DNA from: Batillaria attramentaria
Lineage: Eukaryota; Mollusca; Gastropoda; Batillariidae
Length of the DNA stretch: 64,000 nt
Direction: 5' to 3'
Assembly: GCA_018292915.2 (NCBI GenBank)
Contig: JACVVK020000017.1
Location: forward strand, 3,396,001 to 3,460,000
Below are positions 11,501 to 21,768 of the stretch, in pieces. The notes under the pieces are model-generated. The model did not search any database. It saw only the letters and a list, made by a program, of their open reading frames with translations, and had not been told where the DNA came from. A program made the position numbers and the translations under genes. Each line of letters opens with the position of its first letter. Position 1 is the first letter of the stretch.

Positions 11501-14500
11501 TTCAGGTCTTAAACAAAGGTTTTTCATTTAAGTTCTTTTACATGCCCTTTGTGCAGTGCACAACCTATGTGCCTGAAAGAAGTATTGGGGCAAACTGCAA
11601 TCGGATCTAGATTTATTCTCACAAATTTCCGAAAATAGTGTAAATTTATGTACTGGCAAGCCTCTGCTGTGCATTTCTCCTTATAAATGTTCATAGATCA
11701 AGAACATTCGCTTTTCAAAGCTATGAAATGATAGTTCAGCACAAAATAGTTAATCTTCTTTGTGTCAAATGTGCCTGTCTTTAGTATGTGTTAAATTGCA
11801 AACTTATTTGTCCAGAATTTGGTGTAAATTTATGTACACTCTACTGGACTGTTCAAGTTAAACTACATCAAAAAGTATCCAGTTGTCCAGCAGACCAGTA
11901 ATTCTAGATATGAGTCCAGGATAGATTTTGCTATGACAAAAGACATAAATAATACCACCTGTATGTGTTTTATGCCATAAAATGCGATGAGTTTGCGCAG
12001 CTGCATGAAACAATATGAAGCCGAAAATATGATGGCAAACTTATTCCCTTCAGGACTGGGTTGGTAGACTAAATTTGTTATCAAAAACTTCCTAATGCTT
12101 AGTTTCATGCATGCATTCTTTTGCTTTAGATGTTGAAGATGAAATATTAATGTTTATGGATGTTTTGTTATAACATTGGTGTAAAATTTATGTACAGATC
12201 ACTGACCTCAGAACTACTATTTATAATGAACCAACTTCTTTGAAAAGAGAAGTGCATGCAAGCAAGACTCTTTGTGGCCCTGTATAACTTACCAGAATTC
12301 CAGTGGAGGTGTTCCAGTCAGTTGTAGACATCCTTTTTTAGCTCATTTTAGTGTAAATTTACATACATCAAATCAGAGCGGTTGAGGATGAAACTTCAAA
12401 TAACTTTTTTACCGATAGGAGTACAATCAAAATTGTTTATGTGTTGAATGTGTCTCTAGATGCACTTTAATAAGACATGGGAAAAAAAATTCAAATTTTG
12501 AGATTAATTTTAGAAGTTGATGTCACAGTGGTTAGTCACTAAATCTGACTCTTGGCCATATATGCACATTACGAAAGCTCTAACTCAAAAGCTACAAGCC
12601 ATATGAATGTAAGTGAAGCCAGGAAAGAAATGAACTTACAGAACTGTATTCGTCATAGCTCGGGGGTACTTGGGGTGGTGGAGGAACTGCACCGCCACGT
12701 CCTCGACCTCCACGAGGAGCGCCACGAGGTGGTGGTGGCGCAGCACCGCGAGGAGCGCCACGGGGAGCACCACGAGCTGGAGCTGGGGGCCCACCACTGA
12801 AATTAGAAAATCTAAATGGAGATAACCATTACTATATACTGAATAGAGCCATGCAAAAAAGTCTATTAAAAAAGGGAAGACCCTTAACCAGATTACAAGA
12901 ATTTTACACGTTGCACTTGAAGCTTTTCTGAATTTCTCAATCAGTTTTAACTAAAGATGTATGAGGTATCAAGCAAAACCAGATTGAAACATCAGGATTG
13001 TTAAGTGAATTGCTCGGGTCACTTATTCATCAGATGATGCTGAATCTGTAGCAGAGACTGGAGACTGATGTAGACAATGATGTCTCTATCAGCACTATGG
13101 TCCTGCCTTTTATGTGTGGCCAGGCAGCAGTGAGACACAGACAGGGTAACTGCAAAACACAGCACCCTGCACTGCACTCAGGCAGACAGCCTGCACACAG
13201 TGCCGACTAGCCTTAAGCACATACAATCCAGTTTCACACTAACTGGCAATGGCATACTTCATTTGTGTTAACTGGTGTGTGCGCTAATGTGAAGGATTGG
13301 GGCACATGCATACTTGTCATAGATCACATTTTGCTTGTGGTGAAATGTCGGACTATGCCAATTTCCCTGCACGTGGAACTGCAGGCATCAAGATGCTTTG
13401 CACAGACAATATTCAGTGTATAAACTTGACTACTGACACCCCCCCCCCCCCCCCCAGTTTACAGCCTAGGTGAAAGCATTCATTTTCACTGATGCTTTTG
13501 AATTTGGACAAGGGGTGTGGGTGTCAGTTAGTGACATACCGTCCTGCAGCAGGGGGAGGCGGACCACCACGTGCACCTCTGAATCCCCCGCGACCTCCTC
13601 CACGACCTCCACCCCGCGGTGGTTCCTGACCCTGGTTGATGTACATCAGCTCCTGAAGCTGCTGCTGACGAATATCATCATTACCCTCCTGCACCAAGAA
13701 GCAGAAACAAAATTATTTTCACAACTTGTGCACATTATATAAACTGATGTACTTCAAATTAAAAAAAAAAACTTCTGCTACACTCAAGAAAGTAAAGTCT
13801 GTTGACAAAGGATGACTGTCTTGTATACAGCTCGCACCGAGACAGCCGAGTGTCACCTGGGGCCTAATGCACCAATCCAGCCTACGGACGCAAGGCCAGC
13901 CTACGGTCGGCAAAATTGTAATGCACGAATGCAGACATGGGGGGCTAGGCTTTTGACTAAAAGGTAGCCTAAAACAGCTCCGATTTAGGCTGCCGATTTC
14001 GCTAGCCTACGCGAGAAGGCTTTCAGGCTGGGGAATTCCTGAGAAAAAAAAAGACTGAAACCCAGGCCGGGGTCCAGGGGCCGCCAAGGCCCCCTACGGG
14101 GTGCAGGGGCAGCGCCCTGCTGGGGGGCCCAGGGGGGCAAAGCCCCCCGGAAGAAAATGAATTTTAGTATTTTCACAGGCAATTTGTGACCTCTCCTGGC
14201 ACCTAAAAGTGAAATTATTAGCATTGACATTTACACCTGGATTGCTTCTATTTGTCACTCTTTTATCCTTGCCAATGCTGCTGACCTTGTAAACATATTT
14301 GCTAAATTTTTCTAAAACTTTTCACAAGGCACTGTACAATGCTCATTTAAAATGCACATCTTCAGGCCTTTCCTGTCACCTTTTAGTGAATAGTTCAGAA
14401 CTGAAGAAAAACACAACTACCATAACACAGTCAAATTATCCATTAAAATTCAAATGAGGACTGAATGCAGTAGAATATTTTCACTCGAGTGGCACATTTG

Positions 14501-17500
14501 TTTTTTTCTCAAGGCCCTGTGTCTTGTCATTCACTTCCATTTCAATCCGGCAACCAAACAATAATTGACTTATATATTGTTTAAATGGAGGGTAAATTTT
14601 TGAAAGCCGAATCAACTGTCTACAACACTAAATCTGCACAGTTCTTTCTGTGTAGGAGGGCAAACATTTCACTAGAATTAAACCCATATTACCATATTAC
14701 GCCGAAAACTTGTGACTAAAAATTTCGAAGCATATTGCACATGCTGGTGCTCCCCTGATTTTAGCCTCTCGTACTGAGATGGACACAATATACATGTAGA
14801 GTACCAACCCCATTTGTCTTTTATCACCCCTCCCTAGGCAGTATCGTGTCTTTCATCGTCGTCATTATCATGAATCGAGTCGTAAGCATATAGATGCTTG
14901 TACTGGGCTCGCTCGTTGCTTCGTAGTTTTTCAACGAAATGGGGAATTACTGCGGTCTTTATTTTGCAGATGTGTTCGCCAACACGTTCCGTTTCACCGT
15001 CTGTATAGGTCACCCACCTATCTGTCCACGCCCATAGCCAACGATTCTTATAGCATTCGTCCTCTAAAGCTTGCCAACGCACAAAAATGTTCCCTAGCGA
15101 CGACATCGCCAAATGCAGTGGCATTGTAAAACATGGCTGACGAAAGCGCCAGCTGTCCATCTCCGCCGTAGACGCAAACCTATACGAAAGGAACGCGCGA
15201 GTGGTGTGAATTGGCGGCGAAGAATAAAAGCGGAAGTGACGCTAGGCAGGCCATGGCTGCGAAATTGACTTCACGGTGGCACAGCGGTCGGCTCCGTCTT
15301 CACCTTCCTCCGTTTAATTTTTTTATTTTTTTGGCGGAAACTTCGATTTTTTTGGCGGAAAGGGTTGGAAGTTTGGCGGAGGTCCGCCAATTGGCGGACA
15401 ATTCCCCAGCCTGGGCTTTAGCCTACTGCGAGTTCAACATGACCGCTAGATACTATTTTCATCAACGTTGTCGTCGAAAAATCGGCCCGGGTCGCATTTT
15501 TCGCGACCGGAGTGGGTGGGTGTTGGGGGTTTAACGTCCTTTTCCACCACATAGGCGACCGGAGTAATCCGTTGGACTCTTTTTCCACCACCAAAATAAG
15601 GAAGAAGTTTCGTTTTGAGCGGGCAGCCATCATCACTCTTATTGATGAAGTAGAATAGGACTTGAGCTACGACGTGCCACGTCAAGGTTCCCTGGCACCA
15701 ACTTTACAAGTACTTCTGGCACTGCGTTTATGGAAAGAAGACATCAACTTTACCCAGTAACCCCATCCATATATTCCTTTTATATTTTTTTTCAAAAGAA
15801 AAGGAATAATAAAAGTATTATAACCAGCAAACCAACCAACAAGTGAGAAGAGGAGCACTTATAGTGGAGCGATGAATTTTATTTCTTATTTCTTATGAAG
15901 ATGGAGAGGAGAATGAAAATGAGTATGAAAGCTGATTTGAAGTGTGTATCAGTGTACGTGTATGTTGGTTTGTGTCGGTCATCCGGCACAACATACTTCC
16001 AAAGACACTTACATATGCACCACATCTCACACTCCCAGGCGCAACACACTTCTTCATGCAAAACTTACTTACAGACATCAACCTCAGAATCAAAAGTGCA
16101 CTAATACACCCACATAATGGATCTACAATCATACAACAACTTCCACACAAACACCTTGAACCACCCTCATCAAGTAGACCTACACCTACACCACCATCTT
16201 CCACATCCGCATCCAAACCGGGCCACCCTCATCCACACATACGCACACACCATTCACATCCACATCTGCACCCACATCATCCTTATCACACCTCAAATAC
16301 CCTGCACCAAAACCACGACACCCATACACAACACCCACATACACCACACCAAACAGATCACACAGACCACTCTTACCTTCACCACACTGCAGAAAAACGT
16401 TACTACCAAACCCAGCCACACACTGACCCATACAGACGCCCACGCACACCACTTCTACAGACACCTAACCAACACACACTCACACTGATAAACACTAACC
16501 ATCACACACGTACACTGATACACACTTCAAATCATCTTTCATACTCATTTTCATTCTCATCTTCATCTTCATAAGAAATAAATTCATCTCTCCACTATAA
16601 GTATTCCTCTTCTCACTAAGTTGTTCGTTGGTTATAATGCTTTTATTATTCCTTTTCTTTCCATAAACAAATAGCAGACGATTACCGAAAACAACACGCG
16701 GGAAAGAGGAAACGGTGTTCGGACATGCACACAGCACGAAATTCCTAGGGATGCCCGGGAGTTCCACACACAGGAATGCATGACATCATTGCACTGGCCG
16801 GCAGGCTTTTGACTCCGTTGTCTCGACCAGTGTCTCGGTCCATGCATAAGAAACTGGCGGCGACTTAGGCTAAAGCCAACTAAGTCAATAGCCATGACTC
16901 AAGGCCAGCCTTCGGTTAGGCGGGGTTGGTGCATTAGACCGCTGATTACAGACCAAGCCATCATGACTAAACAAATAATAATCATACAGACTTGATAAAG
17001 TACTGCTGATGTGATAGGAACCTTATAAATTAATTATAATTAACAATTCTCCTGCAGTTGATCTCACAGATTGTGCGTAACGCAGCATGAATAAAATACA
17101 TTTAAAAAAACACAAGACAACAAAACACAACTTACTGGAATGAGAAATTTTTTCAACTCTGTGACTGCATGTGACAAGCGTGTGTAGGCATCTGTCATTT
17201 CTGCAAAAACTTCTACATAGACATGCAGCTCATCATTAAGGTGTGCAAACTTTCCACCTTCTTTCCGCAACTCTTCCTCCTGTGAAATAAACACACACAC
17301 AGACACAGTGATGTTTCCAATCAATCAATATTCACTGACAAGCAGAGTTCTCAAAATAATAAAAATTTAAAATTATGAGTAGATAATAAAATTGAGATAC
17401 TCAGATAGAGAATAATTAATGAAATGCATGGCTAGAGACAAGGCTCAAGAATTATTAATCATGAAGAAAACCGACTGCAACTGAAAAGAGTAAACAATGC

Positions 17501-20450
17501 TATACTGCATTACACCTCTGAATCACTCTGAACGAACCTTCTGTTTGTCTCTCATGGACCCTTTTCCTAAGATGGACATCTTTGTGCCTGTTTCCTCCTG
17601 AAGTCTCTTCAGTGTGTTTCCTTTGGGCCCGAGGAGTTTGCCCACAAAATTGAACTGGAAAACAAAATCATAATGCTTATGCAATGACAAAAAACAAACA
17701 ACAACAAATTCTAGCAGGATAAGCCACACAGGAAAATGTGCAAATACTGCTGCAATGTACTTGTAGTAATCTATTTCAATAACTGGGAGGGGGGAACATG
17801 TATCCAACAATGACAAACTCAGTTATACTGCATTCAGGCCTGTCCTGAGACAAAAATCTATTCACAAAGGCATGTAAAGTGGACATTGGAAGTGGAATAC
17901 TGCAAGTCCAGTGTGACCATGTATTTCCACTCCCTTTAACTTCTGTGCCCTGCAAAAGACGACGCCAAACTTACAGGGACTGACAGTGACCTGCCCTGCA
18001 TCTAGTATCAAGAAATAATGAACGACGTCCATAAATTACAAACCTTTGGAAACTCTCCAATAGGAATCCTAACTTTCAGTGCAACTGGCTGTGGTTGCTG
18101 AGGATGAACATCAATCATAGCCACAGATCTGCCATCTTTTCTGTCCTCCCCTTTTTCCAGCCGCTCAAGTTCTGCAAGCGAAACACCAAAACATGGTCAG
18201 CTACAAACATAAAATCAGTTGCTTTTACATGTATGTATAGACTAGACACTGTGCAGAAAAAGTACAAGAAATTTTCTACAAATCAACATGCTAATTTCTG
18301 TAATGTTCTCCAGTTCGATTACATTTACAGTACTATAGAAAAGGGTGCTGAATACACTTGCAAACTTTTCCATGACAGGAGATGGACATTTTCCGAATTT
18401 TGAAAAGGGCTGGTGCACCTGATTAACTTCATTAAGAATAAGATCAAAAACTATTCCCAGGGTTTGCATCCTTCATTTACATGGGCTGAATCGACTGAGG
18501 TTTAGAGTTTATAATTTACATATACTGGGATTTAAGGTTAAAAATGGCAACCAAAGAGAGGTCCAATTAAACCTCATAACAGTTAACACCTACTAAGAGT
18601 CAGACTGTTTCTGTTACTAGTGTTAGTTTCTTCATCGGAACACCTGAAAGCTTAAAAGTTCAATCAATATTCTGAACACCGCTGAGATGAAAAACTGCTG
18701 TGTAAGTGTTAGAAGCTCTACGGCCATTTGCCAGCTAGAACTAGAATTATGTTTCATATTTGACAATCGCATTTTTAATTTTTGGGGCTTAGATTAAAAC
18801 TACTATTGGAGAAATATGACTTTCTTTGAGCCTACAGTACATTCCTGAACAGACTGGGATTTGAAACATTTTCTAAATGTAGCAACCACTCAGCACCATC
18901 TAGCTGGTCCTCACTCAGTCTGCAAGTTACACTTACAGTGTAACATCATCTGCTCACTGCACATTACACTACAGTGCAAGGACAACATGTCAGCCAGAAT
19001 CGGATGTTATACTGTGACCCAAGTGACTGATTCTGATGCACTGATTAAGCACATTCGATAAAAAGTTTTCCACATGCTGGTGTATACATATGTATGTGTT
19101 TTGTGTTATACGATGTATAAATTGAACTTCAAGACTCAGGTGTCCACAGGGAAGATTGTACTCGACTAGGGTAATTTAGGGTCAGTGTTGCTGCTGGGTC
19201 ACTCTCTCACTCAGGCTCTCACTCTCAGGGACCAATAGTGACTGTGAGCACTTGTGACTGCACGTTTTGCAAAATTTTACATTGTTTAATAATATTATTT
19301 CAGTTTAATTTTAAACTTAAAGCCAGCCTCTGTGTGCAGCTTATTCCATGCAGATGACATAGTAACGTTCCTGGTCCTTTGTTAGTGTCTTGGATAGTTT
19401 CAGATGATGTTCTCTTGTTATCTCAATACCATTACCAGAAAGTGAGAAAGCGTTCATGAAGAAACTTTGGTTGTAACAGTACTAACACTAACAGGGTCAT
19501 TGTGTTCATGCAGCATCTGATACGACTTGGATCTAACAGCCATGGAAGTGTTGATATTTTATACAAGGCAAATGAAATTTTGGTAAACGATGTAAATTGT
19601 AATGCGACTGCATGTGACACACACACACACACACACAAAATAATGCTCACGTACTAATATCTAAAGAACTTTTACTTTGTACAATTGTAGCATCTTCGTT
19701 CACCCTTAGTATTATGAATATTTCCCTGGCATTTATTCGGTCCTACTAATTACCGAAAACAACGAAACGACCGAAAACAACTTTTAATACGGATAGAACG
19801 CGGTTCAAACATAGAAATAACAACACACAAACATGATTAAAGGTGAAAAAAGTGGCTTTAAAAAAAGCTAAAAGGAAAAAAAGGTGATATTGCAGAAAAT
19901 AACCAGTCCGGACTAGAGTCGCTTCCCTTGGGAGACAGGTTCATTTCGTAGTGTTCTCTTGGAGTGAATAAGTACTTTTTTCCTTTAAACTAGTTTAATG
20001 CCTCTTTTTTCACCTTTAATCATGTTTGTGTGTTGTTATTTCTATGTTTTAACTGCGTTCTACGTGTATTAAGAGTTGTTTTCGGTAATTAGTAGGACCC
20101 GCATTTATTCCCTTACAAAAGAGCTATTTCGCGGTGTGATTGACCCGGCGCAGATTTGGTTCTCACTGCTTTTTATGAAGAACCACAGAAAAGCTTTTGG
20201 GTTGGATTAACATCTTAACCGTAGTTTAGGCCAAAATAACGGGTTAGAAAGATTATGTGATTCGGCAAAAATCAAGAAAAATGGCGAAGCCGGTGTCGCC
20301 AGAACAAAGGCTATAATGTTGAGGTGCAAACACAGACATACATCAACTTCAAAACCAACCTTGTGCAAGCAGCCTGCTAGCGTGTGAATTGGGGTCTGTT
20401 TTCTGCAGTTCATCTTGCAGTTCTTCTTTGTATCCGTTGATCTGTGCCAT
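5506..20450 (-). CDS. KH-domain (STAR family) RNA-binding protein, Sam68/SLM-like
   Basis: This is a signal-responsive RNA-binding protein expected to act in the nucleus on splicing and RNA processing. The ten coding exons, 5' to 3' on the minus strand, are 20450-20360, 18171-18044, 17654-17538, 17279-17136, 13688-13540, 12796-12640, 8211-8185, 7245-7190, 7024-6948 and 5612-5506. They total 1053 bases (350 aa plus TAA), and every junction keeps phase with AG/GT borders. Residues 20-40 match a QUA1-type segment ([17 protein letters not shown]). The KH domain runs from about 60 to 160 with [19 protein letters not shown]; the GPKG loop is at 82-85. Residues 161-260 are RG/RGG- and proline-rich, and 255-316 are tyrosine-rich ([20 protein letters not shown]). 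The C-terminus [10 protein letters not shown] resembles the family's basic C-terminal signal. The chosen ATG opens exon 1 and precedes QUA1 directly. Length and domain order fit KHDRBS1-3; which paralog cannot be told. The donor after the first KH exon, GTTCGT, is non-consensus. Confidence 0.95.
5837..6063. repeat. Dispersed repeat, copy 1
   Basis: This intronic block starting TAGCAGAGACTGGAGACTGA is shared with 13048-13259 in the same gene and same orientation. About 150 bases are nearly identical, then the copies diverge with small indels. There is no ORF and no clear terminal inverted repeat, so it is probably a SINE or MITE fragment of unknown class. Confidence 0.75.
9391..12372. repeat. 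Decayed tandem array, period about 185 bp, with a hairpin-like core
   Basis: Variants of GTGTAAATTTATGTAC and of its reverse complement recur through this intron. Cores start near 9391, 9576, 9763, 9953, 10138, 10325, 10522, then 11268, 11452, 11637, 11820, 12178 and 12350. Spacings are 172-197 bases, except a degraded gap at 10550-11268 and one double interval. Several units carry two facing copies forming an imperfect stem, for example 9763-9816, 10139-10189, 10324-10379 and 10523-10563. Sequence between the cores is too diverged to align by eye. This looks like an old satellite or an expanded palindromic unit. Confidence 0.65.
13048..13259. repeat. Dispersed repeat, copy 2
   Basis: Second copy of the repeat at 5837-6063, also intronic. 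It starts TAGCAGAGACTGGAGACTGA after 'tgaatctg'. It differs by scattered substitutions and a shortened middle around 13195-13210. Confidence 0.75.
14056..14152. repeat. G/C-rich cluster of short inverted repeats
   Basis: Repeated complementary words such as GGGGTCCAGGGG, GGCCCCC, GGGCAGCGCCC and GGGGGGCAAAGCCCCCC form a string of potential small hairpins, in sharp contrast with the AT-rich surroundings. It sits just inside the left end of the nested element at 14024. Confidence 0.6.
14834..15160 (-). CDS. Unidentified 108-aa ORF inside the nested element
   Basis: This single-exon ORF starts [20 protein letters not shown], has a Trp-rich middle ([15 protein letters not shown]) and an acidic end ([15 protein letters not shown]). 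Its composition is protein-like and not low-complexity except at the end. It is too short for a transposase and shows no DDE or zinc motif. It could be a captured host exon, an accessory ORF of the element, or a chance ORF. I do not recognise it. It lies entirely between the terminal repeats of the element at 14024-15413. Confidence 0.3.
   Translation of the reverse strand: MDSWRFRQPCFTMPLHLAMSSLGNIFVRWQALEDECYKNRWLWAWTDRWVTYTDGETERVGEHICKIKTAVIPHFVEKLRSNERAQYKHLYAYDSIHDNDDDERHDTA
15726..16668. repeat. Large foldback: inverted arms around a G-poor, CA-rich loop
   Basis: The left arm (about 15726-15975) and right arm (about 16492-16668) are inverted copies. Matching landmarks include GTTTATGGAAAGAA, GGAATAATAAAAG, GTGAGAAGAGGA, GAATGAAAATGAGTATGAAA and GTATCAGTGTACGTGT, read forward on the left and on the opposite strand on the right. 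The left arm has an extra segment of about 50 bases near 15740-15795. The loop, about 500 bases, has very few G on the plus strand and is rich in CAC/ACA/CTT. The long open frames across it are low-complexity. It is probably a foldback-type transposon or an inverted duplication. Confidence 0.7.
19739..20100. mobile_element. Mutator-like MITE with long terminal inverted repeats
   Basis: The ends GGTCCTACTAATTACC and GGTAATTAGTAGGACC open inverted repeats of about 100 bp that share 'gaaataacaacacacaaaca' and TTAAAGGTGAAAAAAG on opposite strands. The direct duplication GCATTTATTC flanks the element (19729-19738 and 20101-20110). A 9-10 bp duplication with long TIRs is characteristic of the MuDR/Mutator superfamily. 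There is no ORF inside. It lies in the first intron of the KH gene. Confidence 0.75.
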
Positions 20451-20756
20451 TGTGGAAAAAAAATGTCGCCACTAACTAAAATCTTACACACAAGGCCAAG
20501 AGCACGCGTTGAGAATAATGACCTAGTTTGCACGAAAACACATGCGCCAAAGGAAAATAGTTCGCGCGGTTTCGCGTTTACACTAGTGCAGCGATGAAAG
20601 TACTATGTCCTAAGTAACATGGTTGTTTACGAACAACGGATTCTTAAACTTTTGTAACAAAAATAGTTATCTTTGTTCAGAAATATATCTACTCCGAGGG
20701 CGGGAGGATGTATAGGTGAATTCTTACGCGAACAAGGGCAGATGACTGTTAAATCC

Positions 20757-21027
20757 CCGGTAGCCCAGTGGTTGGGCGGCGTGGTCAGAGAGCGTGTATG
20801 GGATACATGCCCTCTGGCGTGGTCTTGTGGTCATCATCATTAGCTTGCTTTACGTCCTATGGCTTTTGGCCCTTAAGGACAAGTTGTTCCTGGCGTGTGT
20901 CTTTGGCTGCTTGGCTAGGCGAGTGTCTTTGTGGTCTTGTGGGACTGTCCACTGCTGTTTTATACCGTGCGAAGCGGTGTGATTTCGACCCCTACCACTG
21001 GCGGGAGTTTAAAAAAAAAAAAAAAAA
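20757..21027 (+). mobile_element. tRNA-derived SINE (composite) with A-rich tail
   Basis: It begins with an A-box-like GGTAGCCCAGTGGTTGGGCG; a second tRNA-like half with GTGTGATTTCGACCCC follows near 20978. Between them is a core with GCTTTACGTCCTATGGC and CCCTTAAGGACAAGTTG, a pattern common in spiralian SINEs. It ends in an uninterrupted A run (about 21009-21026). The wide split between the halves suggests that the core was inserted into, or recombined with, the tRNA-like head. Confidence 0.6.
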
Positions 21028-21092
21028 CCTTACTTACGGGGGATTTGGTCTAAAGTAGTAGAGTCATTTACTAAAGATGTTTTTGTACTTTT

Positions 21093-21318
21093 TTGGTCTA
21101 GTGGTTAAGGCATCCGACTTTGGATCCTGAGCTGCCTGGTTCGAGTCCCCGGTGGGCAGGAATATGGTGAGATTTTTCCTTACCACATCGAGTCAAACCC
21201 GTGTGCAGACTCGTTTACGGTGCCTGTCTCGCCTTCGTGTACACACGCACGCACATACATCAAGTGTGCACGCTAAAAATCCCATGTTCATCTTTCGAAG
21301 AAGAGTAGGCTGTGGCCA
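21093..21318 (+). mobile_element. tRNA-derived SINE interrupted by the LTR retrotransposon
   Basis: The head TGGTCTAGTGGTTAAGGCAT (A box) and GGTTCGAGTCCCC (B box) have the spacing of a tRNA gene. A non-tRNA body follows with ATCCCATGTTCATCTTTCGA. The body is cut at 21318 by the Gypsy element and appears to resume after it with 'ggccagtgtcgtggtaaaca' at 26383. It is not called as a tRNA gene because the 3' acceptor half does not pair with the 5' end. Confidence 0.65.
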
Positions 21319-21632
21319 TGTTGTAGAGATCGCGAAAAGTCACTGCATTTCGATGGAAATTTCTAGACCATCCCAGAACATGCGAGTGCAGTAACGTCAG
21401 TAGATTACGTGACCTCGGAAAGATTCCGTACTTGCCAGTATGTTACAGAATGTTCTAGATCTGACCTGTTAGTATATAAGCAGCACTGCACAGCGTTCTG
21501 GGTTCTTCCTCTTTCATGAGTTTGTTCTTGCGCATCTTCTGTTAATAAAGTATTGGAGTTCCAGCCTGTTGTATCCCGTGTCTTCTCTGCGAGTGCACCG
21601 AGAGAGCGACATAGCAGGAGAAAAATACAACA
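21319..21632 (+). repeat. 5' LTR
   Basis: Begins TGTTGTAGAGATCGCG and ends AAAAATACAACA. It holds a TATA box (TATATAA, 21473-21479) and AATAAA (21544-21549), so it can supply promoter and polyadenylation signals; U3 is roughly the first 185 bases. It looks identical to 26069-26382. Confidence 0.97.
21473..21479 (+). promoter_or_regulatory. LTR TATA box
   Basis: TATATAA within 'gttagtatataagcagc', about 70 bases upstream of the AATAAA signal in the same LTR. This is the expected core promoter of the retrotransposon; the copy in the 3' LTR is at 26223-26229. Confidence 0.75.
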
Positions 21633-21640
21633 GAAATATT

Positions 21641-21658
21641 TGGCGTCGCCGACAGGAT
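21641..21658 (+). promoter_or_regulatory. Primer-binding site
   Basis: TGGCGTCGCCGACAGGAT starts eight bases after the 5' LTR. TGG pairs with a tRNA 3' CCA end, and the sequence beyond (GGATTCGA) is complementary to a T-arm-like stretch, so the match to a tRNA 3' end seems long. I did not assign the primer tRNA. Confidence 0.7.
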
Positions 21659-21768
21659 TCGACATTGATCTACCTACGAAGGGACAGTACTCTCCAGTGC
21701 TCAAGAAACTCCAACTACAGAAGTTGCACCCCTTCAACTGTTGCAGCAGCGAAAATTGACGACTGACA

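Larger units (their letters stand above)
14024..15413. mobile_element. Nested DNA element, 14-bp TIRs and 6-bp target duplication
   Basis: The left end is CAGGCTGGGGAATT (14024-14037); the right end is its exact reverse complement (15400-15413). GGCTTT flanks both sides (14018-14023 and 15414-15419), so it was inserted by transposition. Termini beginning CAG resemble hAT elements, but the duplication is 6 bp and not the usual 8. Near the right end are palindromic 'ggcggaggtccgccaattgg' words. It carries a 108-codon ORF on the minus strand (14834-15160) and a G/C-rich hairpin block at 14056-14152. Confidence 0.7.
13861..16940. mobile_element. Outer TIR element containing nested insertions
   Basis: The ends are inverted: GGCCTAATGCACCAA at 13861-13875 and, on the other strand, GGTCTAATGCACCAA at 16940-16926. 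Related GCCTACGG/AAGGCCAGCC words follow inside both ends. No convincing target-site duplication was seen. The interior holds at least one younger element (14024-15413) and a large foldback structure (15726-16668). No transposase was recognised. The whole unit lies in the intron between 13688 and 17136 of the KH gene. Confidence 0.5.

Noticed and set aside
9391..12372. CRISPR array
   Set aside because: The repeats are diverged, imperfectly palindromic and about 185 bases apart in an animal intron, with no cas genes.
15942..16574. A 210-codon open frame rich in His, Thr and Pro
   Set aside because: It runs through the G-poor CA/CT repeat loop of the foldback. The lack of stops follows from base composition, and frames on both strands are equally open.
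21095..21160. tRNA gene
   Set aside because: A and B boxes are present with tRNA spacing, but the acceptor stem does not pair and a SINE body follows. The same applies at 37147, 40787, 47335, 50010, 51680 and 63793.
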